This document shows, piece after piece, positions 52,471 through 62,900 of a stretch of DNA of 64,000 nucleotides. The stretch's first letter is position 1, and each line of letters opens with the position of its first letter. Origin of the DNA: Desulfosoma caldarium (GTDB lineage Bacteria; Desulfobacterota; Syntrophobacteria; Syntrophobacterales; DSM-9756); the NCBI RefSeq assembly GCF_003751385.1, contig NZ_RJVA01000001.1, positions 1 through 64,000 of the forward strand. The letters are read 5' to 3'. A program made the position numbers and the translations under genes. The notes below the pieces were generated by a model that saw nothing but the letters and a program-made list of their open reading frames with translations, searched no databases and had not been told where the DNA came from.

Positions 52471-53202
52471 ATGGCGGGAATGAGCTTTTTCATCGACACG
52501 ACCCGATGTACGGCCTGCCGTGGGTGCCAGATCGCTTGCAAGAACTGGAACCAAAACGGCGCCAGCATGACAAAAAACCTGGGAAGCCATCAGAACCCTC
52601 CGGATTTGGATGCAAACACCTTCAAACTGGTGCGGTTCAGCGAATCGGAAGTGAACGGTAAACCGGTTTGGTATTTCTTTGCTGACCAATGCCGCCACTG
52701 TCTGGAGCCTCCTTGCATGGATGCCATCGCCGGGTACGTGGACGGTGGGGTGATTCATGACGAGGAAACCGGCGCGGTGGTTTACACGGACAAGAGCAAG
52801 GAAGCACCCATTGACGATGTGCGTGAAGCCTGCCCGTACGACATTCCTCGGGCTCGCGAAGACGGCCGCATTGTCAAATGCACCATGTGCCTAGATCGAG
52901 TCAAAAACGGCTTGATTCCCGCATGCGTCAAGGTCTGTCCGACTCAGGCCATGAACTTTGGCACGCGCGAGAGCATGCTGGAACTGGCTCAGAAGCGCCT
53001 TGCGGATCTTAAAGCAAAATACCCCAAGGCGCAGCTTCTTAATCCCCAGGAGGTACGCGTCATTTATCTCGTGGTGGACGATCCGACCAAGTATCACAGC
53101 CATGCCGTGGCCAGCCTGGGCTCAGGCATTGACCGCAAGTTGGCCCTGCGGCGCCTGTTTAAGCCGGCCAAGACCATGGCCCGGGCGCTCACTTTGGGTT
53201 AA
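52471..53202 (+). CDS. Formate dehydrogenase iron-sulfur (beta) subunit
   Basis: Carries electrons from the catalytic subunit to a periplasmic acceptor. The 243 residues contain four ferredoxin-type Cys clusters: CTACRGCQIACK, CRHCLEPPCMDAI, CPYD with KCTMCLDRV, and CVKVCPTQAM. There is no C-terminal membrane helix and no cytochrome b gamma subunit follows, so this is the soluble two-subunit type known from sulfate reducers, which passes electrons to c-type cytochromes. AAGGGAG precedes the ATG. A strong terminator follows. Confidence 0.92.
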   Translation: MAGMSFFIDTTRCTACRGCQIACKNWNQNGASMTKNLGSHQNPPDLDANTFKLVRFSESEVNGKPVWYFFADQCRHCLEPPCMDAIAGYVDGGVIHDEETGAVVYTDKSKEAPIDDVREACPYDIPRAREDGRIVKCTMCLDRVKNGLIPACVKVCPTQAMNFGTRESMLELAQKRLADLKAKYPKAQLLNPQEVRVIYLVVDDPTKYHSHAVASLGSGIDRKLALRRLFKPAKTMARALTLG

Positions 53203-53251
53203 AAAAAGCTCATGACGTCACGGTACAGCTTTTCCACATAAACTTTTGGCT

Positions 53252-53278
53252 GAGGGACGGGCACCCCGTCCCTCTTTT
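53252..53278 (+). terminator. Intrinsic terminator after formate dehydrogenase
   Basis: A 10-bp GC stem (53252-53261 with 53265-53274), then TTTT. It separates the structural genes from fdhE. Confidence 0.9.
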
Positions 53279-53298
53279 GCTATGCAAAGGACTTTTCC

Positions 53299-54204
53299 AT
53301 GCTTTCTGATGCGGAAACCATCATGCGAAAGGCCGTGGCCCTTGCCCGCAGTTCAAAACCGGCGTACCACGAGCTGTATGATTTCCTGGAGCGCGTCTTC
53401 GCAGCGCAAATCCAGGTCAAACCCCGATGCCGGCTTTCCCTGAATCCCATGGATGGGGAAGCCATCAAGGCTCGATGGACCGCGGGCTTGCCTCTCATGC
53501 GTCGATGGGACTTTCCGGTGGACTTGAAGGCCGCGCATGAGGTGTTGGAGGCTGTGACGCGGGCGGTGCCAGAACACAATCGCGAACTTTCCGGTGCCTG
53601 TTCGGCCATCTTCAAAGCCTTAGCCCAAAACCCTTCGGCCAAGGATGCCATTTGGGAAAGCTTTTTGCATCATGACTGGAATCCATGGGAGGAATGGCTG
53701 GACACCGCCGGGGTAGATCTTCCTTCCCTGCTTTACGTGGCGCGCAGTTGCCTGCGGCCCAGCATCGAACGAACGGCAGAAGAACGGCTGCAAAGGGCCT
53801 GCCCCGATGATCACTGGAAAGCGGGTTTCTGTCCGGTATGTGGTTCGCTGCCTTCTCTCATCAGCCTGGAAGGGGAAGGACAGCGACGGGCCCATTGCTC
53901 ATGGTGCGGCACACCCTGGCGCCTGGCTCGGTTTCAATGCCCCGTGTGTGACAATCGCCGCCATGCCTCCTTGGGTTACCTCTATGCGGAACAAGAGCCA
54001 GGCTACCGCATCGACTACTGCATGGAATGCCGACATTATTTCAAAACCATCGATGCTCGCGAAAGGCTTTGGCCCTTGTGGATTCCTTTGGAAGAATGGA
54101 CCACGCTGCACCTGGATTTGGTGGCCCAACGGGAAGGTTGGAAAACGCCGCCTTCGCCGGCTCCGGCTGTTTACGAGACCGACGGTTTCGCCGTTCCGTC
54201 TTGA
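53299..54204 (+). CDS. fdhE: Formate dehydrogenase accessory protein FdhE
   Basis: Rubredoxin-like zinc/iron protein required for formate dehydrogenase maturation, probably at the catalytic-subunit stage. The 301 residues have four CxxC pairs in the second half: CPVCGSLP, CSWCGTPW, CPVCDNRR and CMECRHYF, the family pattern. AAAGGA precedes the ATG. It follows the fdh genes after a terminator, so it may depend on read-through or its own promoter. Confidence 0.9.
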   Translation: MLSDAETIMRKAVALARSSKPAYHELYDFLERVFAAQIQVKPRCRLSLNPMDGEAIKARWTAGLPLMRRWDFPVDLKAAHEVLEAVTRAVPEHNRELSGACSAIFKALAQNPSAKDAIWESFLHHDWNPWEEWLDTAGVDLPSLLYVARSCLRPSIERTAEERLQRACPDDHWKAGFCPVCGSLPSLISLEGEGQRRAHCSWCGTPWRLARFQCPVCDNRRHASLGYLYAEQEPGYRIDYCMECRHYFKTIDARERLWPLWIPLEEWTTLHLDLVAQREGWKTPPSPAPAVYETDGFAVPS

Positions 54205-54297
54205 CTCATCAGAACCTGGACTTCATTATGCCTTCTTGAAGGAAGTACTTAGGCGAGCACCACGAGAAGCGTACATCGTTCAAGGAATGGCGATCGA

Positions 54298-56229
54298 ATG
54301 GTCTGGACGCGCCAATGGCTGACTCTGTATCGTCAACGGGTCGGGCACGCTTCAAAGATCCTTTCTCAAGTTTTGCAGGACGGGTGTCGTATCTTCGTGG
54401 GATCGGCGGCCGCCGAACCCCAGCACTTGGTTCGAGCCATGCTGGAGGTGCTGCCCCACTACCATGACGTGGAAATCTTTCAGGCCCTTTCCATGGGAGC
54501 CCTTCCGGAAGAATGGTCGGAGCTTTCCAAGCATGCTCGATTGCGCACCTTTTTCCTCGGGCCCAAAAGCCGCAAGGCGGCCAACTCGGGTCTAGCGGAC
54601 TATATTCCCCTTTACTTCAGTCAGGTCCCCAAACTGTTTAGGGAAGAGACCGCTCTGGGGCGGGACGTAAGCCTCGTGCAGGTGTCGCCTCCCGACGATC
54701 ACGGCTTCTGTTCCTTAGGCATCGGTGTGGACATCGCCAAGATTGCCGTCGAACACTCCCATGTGGTCATCGGCCAGGTGAACCCGCGCATGCCTCGAAC
54801 CCTCGGGGACAGCTTTGTGCATGTAAGTCGCATTCATCACTTCGTGGAATATGAGGAACCTCTTCTGGAGATGAGCTACGGGGAAAAGAGCGCCATGGAG
54901 GAACGCATGGCCCGTTATGTCTCCAGCCTGATCGAAGACGGGGCCACTCTGCAAGTGGGCTTGGGACGCATCACCAACGCAGTGCTTCGGCTTCTTGCGG
55001 ACAAAAACGACTTGGGCGTGCATTCGGAAATGATCACCGACGCCCATTTGGAGCTTATCCACCAAGGCATCATCACGGGGCGCCGAAAAACTCTTCACCG
55101 AGGCAAGGTGATTACCAGTTTCTGTGTGGGTTCGCGCCAGCTCTATGATTTCGTCCACAATAACCCTCAGGTGGAATTCCATCCCATCGACTATGTCAAC
55201 GACAGCCGCGTAATCAGCCAAAATGAACGCATGACGGCCATCAACTCCGCACTGGAAATCGATCTCACCGGGCAAGTTTGCGCCGACTCTATTGGTCAAA
55301 GGATCTACAGCGGCATTGGAGGCTACGTGGATTTCATGCTGGGAGCATCCAGCGCGCCCCACGGAAAAACCATCATTGTTTTGCCTTCCACCAGCCCCGA
55401 CGGCAAAAAATCACGCATTGTCAGTCGCTTAACCGATGGTGCCGGTGTGGTCATTTCCCGCAGCGTCGTTCAATACGTGGTCACCGAATTCGGCATCGCC
55501 TCTCTTCATGGGAAGACCATTCGCGAAAGAGCCTTGGCCTTAATCAATATCGCCCATCCCAAATTCCGAGAGAGGCTTTTAGAAGAAGCCAAGCAACTTC
55601 GCTACGTGTATCAGGATCAGATTCTGCCACCCGTCTTTGAGCCTCTCTATCCCGGGCAGTGGGAGACACACCAAATTTTTCCAGAAAACGAAAAGGTCTT
55701 TTTCCGACCCATCAAGCCCACCGATGAACGGGCTCTTCAAGAATTTTTCTACTCCCTTCCAGACCAGGATATCTATTACCGGTTTCTTTCGGCTATGCGC
55801 GTCTTTCCTCACCGGGACACGCAGGCCATGTGTAACATCGATTACGAACAAGAAATGGCCATCGTGGGGGTCATCGGAGAAATCGGTGCCGAGACAATCA
55901 TCGCTTTGGGCCGTTATATCCTCGACCAAAAGACCAATATGGCTGAAGTGGACTTTGCCGTGCGCGCGGAATGGCAGCGCAAAGGTATCGGCACCTTTCT
56001 GCTTCACTATCTGAGCGAAATAGCCAAAGCCAAAGGCATTAAGGGTTTTACGGCCTACGTGTTGGCGTCCAACAGAAAGATGCTCTCGGTTTTTCATAAA
56101 GTCGGCTATGTGGTGCATAGCTCTTTGGAAGACGGCATCTATGAAATTTCTTTTCGCTTTGATGAGCCGTCCCAAGTCTGTTTGACGGAAAGTCAAGAAT
56201 CTCCATCGGAGGAATCCAGAGATCCATGA
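54298..56229 (+). CDS. CoA-transferase/acetyl-CoA hydrolase fused to GNAT acetyltransferase
   Basis: Residues 1-~445 form a Cat1/4-hydroxybutyrate-CoA-transferase-like domain. The catalytic Glu is likely E244 (DLGVHSEMITDAH), with IGGYVDFMLGASSAPHGKTI and VVTEFGIASLHGKTIRERA. Residues ~465-620 are a GNAT domain with the acetyl-CoA loop RKGIGTFLLHYLSEIAKAKG. The fusion is intact in one 643-residue frame. AAGGA lies upstream. It overlaps the HAD gene by four bases. Fusions of these two domains are known; here the GNAT part may acetylate protein or a small amine, which is inference. Confidence 0.88.
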   Translation: MVWTRQWLTLYRQRVGHASKILSQVLQDGCRIFVGSAAAEPQHLVRAMLEVLPHYHDVEIFQALSMGALPEEWSELSKHARLRTFFLGPKSRKAANSGLADYIPLYFSQVPKLFREETALGRDVSLVQVSPPDDHGFCSLGIGVDIAKIAVEHSHVVIGQVNPRMPRTLGDSFVHVSRIHHFVEYEEPLLEMSYGEKSAMEERMARYVSSLIEDGATLQVGLGRITNAVLRLLADKNDLGVHSEMITDAHLELIHQGIITGRRKTLHRGKVITSFCVGSRQLYDFVHNNPQVEFHPIDYVNDSRVISQNERMTAINSALEIDLTGQVCADSIGQRIYSGIGGYVDFMLGASSAPHGKTIIVLPSTSPDGKKSRIVSRLTDGAGVVISRSVVQYVVTEFGIASLHGKTIRERALALINIAHPKFRERLLEEAKQLRYVYQDQILPPVFEPLYPGQWETHQIFPENEKVFFRPIKPTDERALQEFFYSLPDQDIYYRFLSAMRVFPHRDTQAMCNIDYEQEMAIVGVIGEIGAETIIALGRYILDQKTNMAEVDFAVRAEWQRKGIGTFLLHYLSEIAKAKGIKGFTAYVLASNRKMLSVFHKVGYVVHSSLEDGIYEISFRFDEPSQVCLTESQESPSEESRDP

Positions 56230-56882
56230 GTGGGTTGCATGTCGCCTCGGGATTATCCACACTACCGCCCCCGAAGCTATCCACGCCCTGGAAAGGACCC
56301 GTGGACCCTCGACACCTGGCCTTTGATATTGACGGCGTCGTGGCGGATACCATGAAAGTCTTTGTGGACTTGGCTCGGGAGCGTTTCGGACTGTCCCATC
56401 TCACCAAAGAACATCTTACGTGCTACGATCTGCGCCGCTGTGTGCCGGCGCCTCCCCACGTCATTGACGAACTCATCTGCCTGACATTGGATGACGAACA
56501 CACGGCCAAGATTCCCGCCATGGAGGGTGCTGCTGAAGTGCTGGAACACCTGGCGCAGTGGGGACCCTTGCGGTTCGTAACGGCCCGCGTGTGGCCTGAG
56601 TCCATTGAACGTTGGTTGCACGCTCTGCTTCCGCGCATCGATTGCCGCGCTATCACCGTGATCGCCACGGGAAATCCCGAACGCAAACACGCCATTCTGC
56701 ATGAACTCAAGGTGCACTATTTCGTCGAAGACCGCCTGGAAACCTGCCATCTTCTGGCGCAAAACGGCATTCAGCCCATCCTGTTTGATCAGCCGTGGAA
56801 CCGCACGCCGGCTCCTTTTCCCAGGGTCTTCACCTGGAAGGATCTAAGCCTCCTTCTTAACCTCAAGCCCCATGAACCTTAA
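56226..56882 (+). CDS. HAD-superfamily hydrolase
   Basis: The 218-residue protein has HAD motif I as FDIDGVVADTM (nucleophile Asp near 34), motif II in FVTARVWPESIE, and motif III/IV as YFVEDRLETCHLL. This resembles the 5'(3')-nucleotidase/phosphatase-like group. Its substrate is unknown. It overlaps the preceding CoA-transferase-GNAT gene by four bases (ATGA), so translation is coupled. The first ~25 residues are poorly conserved and may not be translated. Confidence 0.75.
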   Translation: MSGLHVASGLSTLPPPKLSTPWKGPVDPRHLAFDIDGVVADTMKVFVDLARERFGLSHLTKEHLTCYDLRRCVPAPPHVIDELICLTLDDEHTAKIPAMEGAAEVLEHLAQWGPLRFVTARVWPESIERWLHALLPRIDCRAITVIATGNPERKHAILHELKVHYFVEDRLETCHLLAQNGIQPILFDQPWNRTPAPFPRVFTWKDLSLLLNLKPHEP

Positions 56883-56926
56883 GCCTTTGACGCATCCCAT
56901 GCACGCCTGCTTGAAGGGTGAATGCC

Positions 56927-57649
56927 ATGCTCAACCGCATCCCTCGCCAGCCCTCTTTTCAGATCAAGGCAGACCGCGACGGTTTTGTGCTGCTCGTCCC
57001 TGCCCACGTTTCCCTAGAGCATTTGCTCGCCGAATTGCGAAAAAAGGTGATAGAATCCCGAGGTTTTTTTCAAAAAGCTCGCATGATTTTAGACTTGCGG
57101 GAGCGGGATTTTCATGTGGACGAAGTGCAGGTCATTCGAACCCTGTTGGAAGATGTGGGCGGCATTCAGCTTCATGAAATCCGCCTTGGCAAGAACCTGC
57201 AATCGTTTCTCATGTGGGCATCGGGACTGCTGGGTATACCCATCAAGATCATGGAAGGCCATGGAGGAAACGCAGAGCGTTTTCGCGAAAAGGGAGTAAA
57301 GGTGCGGGAGGAGACTGACGCTGGGGACGCTCCTCTGGTGGTGCGTCAGACATGTCGGTCGGGTACGCGCATCGAATCGCCTGCCGAACTGATCATCCTG
57401 GGCGATGTCAACCCAGGGGCCGAAATTTTAGCAGCCCGAGACATCATTGTATTTGGGACATTGCGGGGCATTGCCCATGCCGGAATTTACGGGGATCGAT
57501 CCGCCAAGATCTGGGGGCTTCACATTGAACCTCAGCAGTTGCGTATCGCCGATGTCGTGGCGGTCCCTCCTCGAGAACGCACCATGAAGCCCAAGCGCTA
57601 CGAAGTGGCGGAAATTCAGGGTGATCGCATTCAGGTGACCCGTTTTTAG
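56927..57649 (+). CDS. minC: Septum-site inhibitor MinC
   Basis: Blocks FtsZ assembly away from midcell. The 240-residue protein has an N-terminal FtsZ-inhibiting domain (about 1-100) and a C-terminal beta-helix (about 135-240) with SGTRIESPAELIILGDVNPGAEI, GTLRGIAHAGIYGD and QQLRIADVV. ATG at 56927 has AAGGG upstream (a GTG lies three codons earlier). It is the first gene of minCDE; the gap to minD is 34 bases. Confidence 0.9.
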   Translation: MLNRIPRQPSFQIKADRDGFVLLVPAHVSLEHLLAELRKKVIESRGFFQKARMILDLRERDFHVDEVQVIRTLLEDVGGIQLHEIRLGKNLQSFLMWASGLLGIPIKIMEGHGGNAERFREKGVKVREETDAGDAPLVVRQTCRSGTRIESPAELIILGDVNPGAEILAARDIIVFGTLRGIAHAGIYGDRSAKIWGLHIEPQQLRIADVVAVPPRERTMKPKRYEVAEIQGDRIQVTRF

Positions 57650-57683
57650 CATCATCAAAAGCACGGTCAAGGAAGGACAAACC

Positions 57684-58475
57684 ATGGCAGCACAAACACT
57701 GGTTGTCACATCGGGGAAAGGAGGCGTCGGCAAGACCACGACCGTCGCCAATCTGGGGACGGCCCTGGCCAAAAAGGGCTACAAGGTGGTGCTCATCGAT
57801 GCGGACATCGGTCTGCGCAATCTGGACGTGGTCATGGGGTTGGAAAACCGCATCGTCTACAACCTCGTGGACATTGTGGAAGGCAAATGCCGCATCGAAC
57901 AGGCCATGATTCGAGACCGCAAACTAAAAACGCTTCACATCATTCCCGCGGCGCAGACTCGGGATAAAGACGCCGTCTCTCCGGAGCAGATGAAAGCCCT
58001 GTGTGAGCAGTTGGCCGCGGAAAATGACTACGTCATCATCGACAGTCCGGCGGGAATCGAACGCGGTTTCAAAAACGCGATGGCCGGCGCGCAAAAGGCC
58101 CTGGTGGTGACCACGCCCGAAGTGTCCGCCATTCGTGATGCCGACCGAGTCATTGGACTACTGGAAGCCCACCTGCTAAAGGATATTCACTTGATCATCA
58201 ATCGCCTGAACGTCAAGATGGTCAAAAAGGGAGACATGATGTCCACAGCGGATATCGTCTCCTTGCTTTCCATTCCGCTCATCGGCGTCGTTCCCGAAAG
58301 CAGTGAAGTGGTCGTTTCCACCAACAGGGGTGTGCCGCTGGTTCATGAACGAGGCAGCCGAGTCGGGCAGGCTTTTGAAAAGATTGCGGCACGGCTCAAC
58401 GGCGAAAACATTCCCCTCGATGACGAAGAGGAGAACGGGTTTTTGAGCCGATTTAAGCGGATTTTCGGCGGCTGA
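57684..58475 (+). CDS. minD: Septum-site ATPase MinD
   Basis: Membrane-bound ATPase that recruits MinC and is released by MinE. It shows the deviant Walker A SGKGGVGKTTTVANLGTAL (near residue 10), the Walker A' DADIGLRNLDVVMGL, and a C-terminal amphipathic membrane-targeting helix (GFLSRFKRIFGG). Its 263 residues are typical. GGAAGGACAAA precedes the ATG. Followed by minE after 14 bases. Confidence 0.97.
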   Translation: MAAQTLVVTSGKGGVGKTTTVANLGTALAKKGYKVVLIDADIGLRNLDVVMGLENRIVYNLVDIVEGKCRIEQAMIRDRKLKTLHIIPAAQTRDKDAVSPEQMKALCEQLAAENDYVIIDSPAGIERGFKNAMAGAQKALVVTTPEVSAIRDADRVIGLLEAHLLKDIHLIINRLNVKMVKKGDMMSTADIVSLLSIPLIGVVPESSEVVVSTNRGVPLVHERGSRVGQAFEKIAARLNGENIPLDDEEENGFLSRFKRIFGG

Positions 58476-58489
58476 AAGGAGTTGTCGTC

Positions 58490-58759
58490 ATGCTTAAAAC
58501 GATCCAGAATTTCTTCCGGCAAAGAAGCAGTGCCGATACGGCCAAGCAACGTCTGGGTGTGGTCCTTATGCACGACAGGCTCGACATTTCCCCTCAACTT
58601 ATGGAAGCCATAAAAAACGACATCATCGATGTCCTGTCACGCTACATGGAAATCGATCGCGGAACCATCAAGGTGGATTTTGAAAAAGGCAAGGACTATA
58701 CGGCGCTCATTTCCAACGTGCACATCAAGCGGGTCTACCGCAATGCGGCCGCCATGTGA
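58490..58759 (+). CDS. minE: Cell-division topological factor MinE
   Basis: Stimulates MinD ATPase and drives Min oscillation. The 89-residue protein starts with the MinD-binding helix (MLKTIQNFFR), contains AKQRLGVVLMHDRLD and ends with the topological-specificity domain. AAAGGAG precedes the ATG. The complete minCDE operon is present, as in rod-shaped Gram-negatives. Confidence 0.94.
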   Translation: MLKTIQNFFRQRSSADTAKQRLGVVLMHDRLDISPQLMEAIKNDIIDVLSRYMEIDRGTIKVDFEKGKDYTALISNVHIKRVYRNAAAM

Positions 58760-58828
58760 TGCGCAAGGTTCAGTGAACGTCGTGGCACTGCTCTTCAACA
58801 AGGTTTTACACGGTAAGGACGAAAAGTC

Positions 58829-59068
58829 ATGCCTTTGCTGGTGCTCTTAGCAGCGACATTGCGACGCGCTGTCCCCGACTACGACCCCATGACGGGTCTG
58901 ACCATGACCGTGCCAGCAGGAACCACCGTAAAAGAGTTAGCAGAAATGCTGCATTTACCCTTGGAAGATGTCAAGTTGATTATGGTCAATGGCGTCGCCT
59001 CTTCGTGGAATACAGCCCTTCAGGGGAACGAGCGGGTCGCTTTTTTCCCGCCGGTGGGAGGTGGCTGA
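58829..59068 (+). CDS. MoaD/ThiS-like sulfur-carrier protein
   Basis: The 79-residue protein has the ubiquitin-like fold pattern ([32 protein letters not shown]) and ends [10 protein letters not shown]. The C-terminal di-Gly is the adenylation/thiocarboxylation site of MoaD and ThiS. AAGGA precedes the ATG. It could serve molybdopterin (MoaD for formate dehydrogenase) or tungsten cofactor synthesis; no partner gene is adjacent. Its last 49 bases overlap the end of the opposite-strand ATP-grasp gene. Confidence 0.82.
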   Translation: MPLLVLLAATLRRAVPDYDPMTGLTMTVPAGTTVKELAEMLHLPLEDVKLIMVNGVASSWNTALQGNERVAFFPPVGGG

Positions 59069-59922
59069 AGGTCGGAAAGTCCCAAACTTTTCAGCCATGC
59101 GCGGGCTTCCTTTTCCAGCAGTGTATAGAACCGCTCACTTCCGCCAAGCCCTTTTCGGCCAAAGTAGTAATTGATCTCTAGGAACAGAGGGTTTTTTTGT
59201 TGGTGAAGGCTTCTGTCACGAAACAAAAGATCCATACCGGCTAGATTGATTCCCGTGCGCTGACACAAAGCGCGCACCCATGCGCGGCCTTCCGCCTGCA
59301 AATCCGGATCGCTTTCTCGGTCAATGACGGCCCCGTGGGAAGTGTTGTGTAAGAAATTGGTCGGGTCCCTCTGAACCCTCCAGTAACTCTTCACCGTGCG
59401 TCCGATCACGACCACCCGCAGATCTCGGCCGTCGTTCTTCACAAACTCCTGGACCACAAAACCACCAAACCCGCTGCGCTCCATGCCCTCAAAGATCTTC
59501 AACGGCTCCATCGCTTCCTCGGCACTTTCGACCTTGAACACCAAGGATCCTTCACCACCATGCGCGCTCTTGAGAACCACAGGATAGCGAAGGTCGTTCC
59601 AAAATGACGGCGGGCAAAACTTGACGGAGTGAAAAAGATGACTCTTTGGATGAGGAAACCCCAGAATGCGAAAGAGGCGAATATCCCCGATTTTCCCGGG
59701 ATACAAGAACCTCATGCGATAATCCGGAAACACATGACGGCAGTACCTCACAGCCATGCGGTAGAGGGATTCCGAACATCCCTGCGGCAGAATGATGGCG
59801 GCGGCACGCTGCATCCATCGCCGGTCATTCTCATCAGGTTCACGTCCGGCGCACAATCGGTTCACATCCCCCGGGATCACCGGATGATAGGAAAGAACCA
59901 TGCCTGTGGCCTTTTCACACAT
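59020..59922 (-). CDS. RimK-like ATP-grasp protein
   Basis: The 300-residue protein has ATP-grasp features: [14 protein letters not shown] glycine-rich loop, [20 protein letters not shown] and LEINYYFG metal-site region, as in RimK or glutathione-synthetase-like ligases. These join an amino acid to a carboxylate. ATG at 59922 follows GGAGGG; the first bases overlap the uvrA stop (59915). Tail overlaps the MoaD-like gene by 49 bases in the opposite direction. The substrate is unknown. Confidence 0.72.
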   Translation of the reverse strand: MCEKATGMVLSYHPVIPGDVNRLCAGREPDENDRRWMQRAAAIILPQGCSESLYRMAVRYCRHVFPDYRMRFLYPGKIGDIRLFRILGFPHPKSHLFHSVKFCPPSFWNDLRYPVVLKSAHGGEGSLVFKVESAEEAMEPLKIFEGMERSGFGGFVVQEFVKNDGRDLRVVVIGRTVKSYWRVQRDPTNFLHNTSHGAVIDRESDPDLQAEGRAWVRALCQRTGINLAGMDLLFRDRSLHQQKNPLFLEINYYFGRKGLGGSERFYTLLEKEARAWLKSLGLSDLQPPPTGGKKATRSFP

Positions 59923-62900
59923 CCCGGCCCTCCTTTTTGGCCCGGCCCAGGTGGCGCCGAAGCGCTTCCGCGGTCAGGGAATCATGGGCGGCCTGCAGCA
60001 TTTCATCGGGCGTTCCGCTGAACACCACGCGCCCTCCGCGGTCTCCGCTGCCCGGCCCCAGATCCACCACATAATCGCATGCCGCCACCACATCCATATT
60101 GTGTTCGATGACGATGACGGTGTGCCCCTGCACGGTGAGGGCTCGAAGGACTTTCAGAAGCTTTCCTATATCGGCTCGATGCAAGCCGGTGGTGGGCTCA
60201 TCCAACAGATAGAGCGTGTGGTTTCGATGATTGGTCAATTCCGCCGCCAGCTTGATGCGCTGGGCTTCCCCTCCGGAAAGGGTCGGACTGGGCTGCCCCA
60301 AGGTCAGATAGCCCAGGCCCAGTTCATCCAACACGACCAACGGTCGCACAATGGAGGGCACTGAAGAAAAGAAATGACGGGCCTCGGCGATGGTCATGTG
60401 CAGCACATCGGCAATGGAGGCTCCGTGATACGCTATGCCCAACGTCTCTCGATTGAAGCGCTTTCCACCGCAAGCCTCACAGGGCACGGTCACGTCCGGA
60501 AGAAAGCTCATGGCCACGCGAATGCGCCCCTGCCCCTGGCAGACTTCGCAGCGCCCTCCTTTGACATTGAACGAAAAACGCCCCGGTCGAAACCCTCGAG
60601 CCCGGCTTTCCGGCACAGCGGCAAAGAGCTTGCGAATCTCGTCCCATATGCCCACATAGGTGGCGGGCGTGGATCGTGGCGTTCTGCCTATGGGCGTGTG
60701 GTCCACTTCCACGAGGCGGCGAATCGGAGCAAAACCTTCCAGATCGTCCAAAGGCACTGTGGCGTCCAGGTGCCCCCTGTGGCGCACAGATTGGAGTGCT
60801 TCTTTCAGCACATCGTAGACCAGGGAGCTTTTTCCTGAGCCCGAAACGCCGGTCACACACACAAAGGTTCCCAAGGGAATGTGGACGTCGATGCCTTTGA
60901 GGTTGTTGGCCCGGGCGCCTCGAAGCACAAGCCAACCGTCGGGTCCAGGAATCGGGTGTTTGGGCCACGAAAGCCAGTCGGGACAAGAGCGGCCGAACCA
61001 TGTGCCGGTCAGGGTATTCGGTCGGCGAACCAGGTCATGGAACGCCCCCTGCGCCACCACTCGGCCCCCACCACTGCCCGCATCGGGTCCCAGCTCCACC
61101 ACATGATCCGCGGCGCGCATCGTGTCCTCATCATGTTCCACCACGAGAACGGTGTTTCCCCTGTCGGTTAAGGCTCGAAGATTTGTCAATAGCTTATGGT
61201 GGTCTGCGGGATGCAACCCGATGGTGGGCTCATCGAGAATATAGCACACGCCGCGTAGGTTGGATCCCAGTTGGGCCGCCAAACGAATGCGCTGCGCTTC
61301 TCCTCCGGAAAGGGTCTCACCGGATCGGTTCAATGTCAGATAATCCAGCCCCACGTTTGTGAGAAAGCCTACCCTTTCAATCATTTCTCGTGTCACTGGA
61401 TCCGCCACAGCCCGCTCGGTACCGTGAAAGGACATATGGGTCCAGGTGTCTTGAAACGCCCACAGAGGCATTTCGGCGAGTTCGGTAATGGAAAAGCCTT
61501 TGAGGCGCACCGCTCGTGCTTGCGCATTGAGGCGGGTGCCGTGGCATTCCGGGCATGGTCGATCGCGGTCGAGACCGGTTCCATCGCATCGCAGACACAT
61601 GCCGTGGCGGCTGTTAAAGGAAAAGAGACGGGGATCCAAAGGAGCATAGCTCTTTTCGCATCGAGGGCACATTAAGTGCTGGCTGAAGAAGAGATCCTCA
61701 GCTCTCGAAACGACCACCGTGCCTCCCCCCAGTTTGAGTGCTTCGTGAATCTGCCTGTGCCACGAACGTTCGTGCAGACCCTCCACGGCCTCCGTATCCA
61801 GCACCACAACCTCGATGTCGTGCTCTCGATGTCGAGCCAAAGATGGAAGAGGCACCAGGGAATGCAGCACGCCGTCAATTCGAACACGATCAAAGCCCAT
61901 GGCGGTTAGGCGAAGAAACAGATCCTTGTAAATACCCTTTCGGCCTCGAACCAAAGGAGCCAAAAGACGCCCGCCATGTTCCCGCAGAACGCTTTCCACC
62001 CGATGCACGATGGTTTCCGGATTCATGGCCTGTAGCGGCATGCCACACTGAGGACAGTGCTGATGCCCCAAACGCGCAAAGGCCAGTCGAAGGAAGTGGT
62101 AAATTTCCGTGATGGTTCCCACGGTGGATTTTCGACCCAACTGGGACGTTCTCTGCTCGATGGCCACTGTGGGAGGAAGCCCGAGGATTTGATCCACATC
62201 GGGTCTTTCCAGAATTTTGAAATACTGGCGGACGAAGGTGGACAAACATTCCAAGTACCGCCTTTGCCCCTCCGCAAAGAGAATGTCAAAAGCCAAGGAG
62301 GATTTTCCGGAACCGCTGAGCCCGGTAATGACGGTCATGGCATGCAGAGGCAGTTGGAGTTCATGGACTTTGAGGTTGTGCTCCCGCGCTTCTCGAATCG
62401 TAATGTGTGTCGGTTTATCCACGAGCTGCAGCGCGGGTCCTGACCGTTCTTCATTACAAGTTGCCCGGCGTGTGGACACATTTTCGCCCACAAGCCCTCG
62501 GTTTCGCAGATACTGTCCGGTATGACTGCCCTCGTGCGCCGCCACCGTCTCTGGGGTCCCGCACACCACTAGGTGGCCTCCCTCGTCCCCACCTTCGGGA
62601 CCCAAGTCGATAATCCAGTCGCAGGCGCTCAACAGCTCCAGGTTGTGCTCTACCACCAGCACCGTGTGCCCTTCATCGACCAACCGGTCCAATATGGCGA
62701 TGAGTTTTTGCAGATCATGGGGATGAAGCCCCACCGTGGGCTCATCCAGGATAAAAAAAATGCCCTTGTTTTCCACCTTGGGCCTTTGAGGCCCCAGGTA
62801 ACGAAGCAGTTTCACGCGTTGCGCTTCGCCTCCTGACAGCATGCTCAGGGGTTGACCAAGCCGAAGGTAGTCCAAACCCATGGCCATCACCGGCTCTAGA

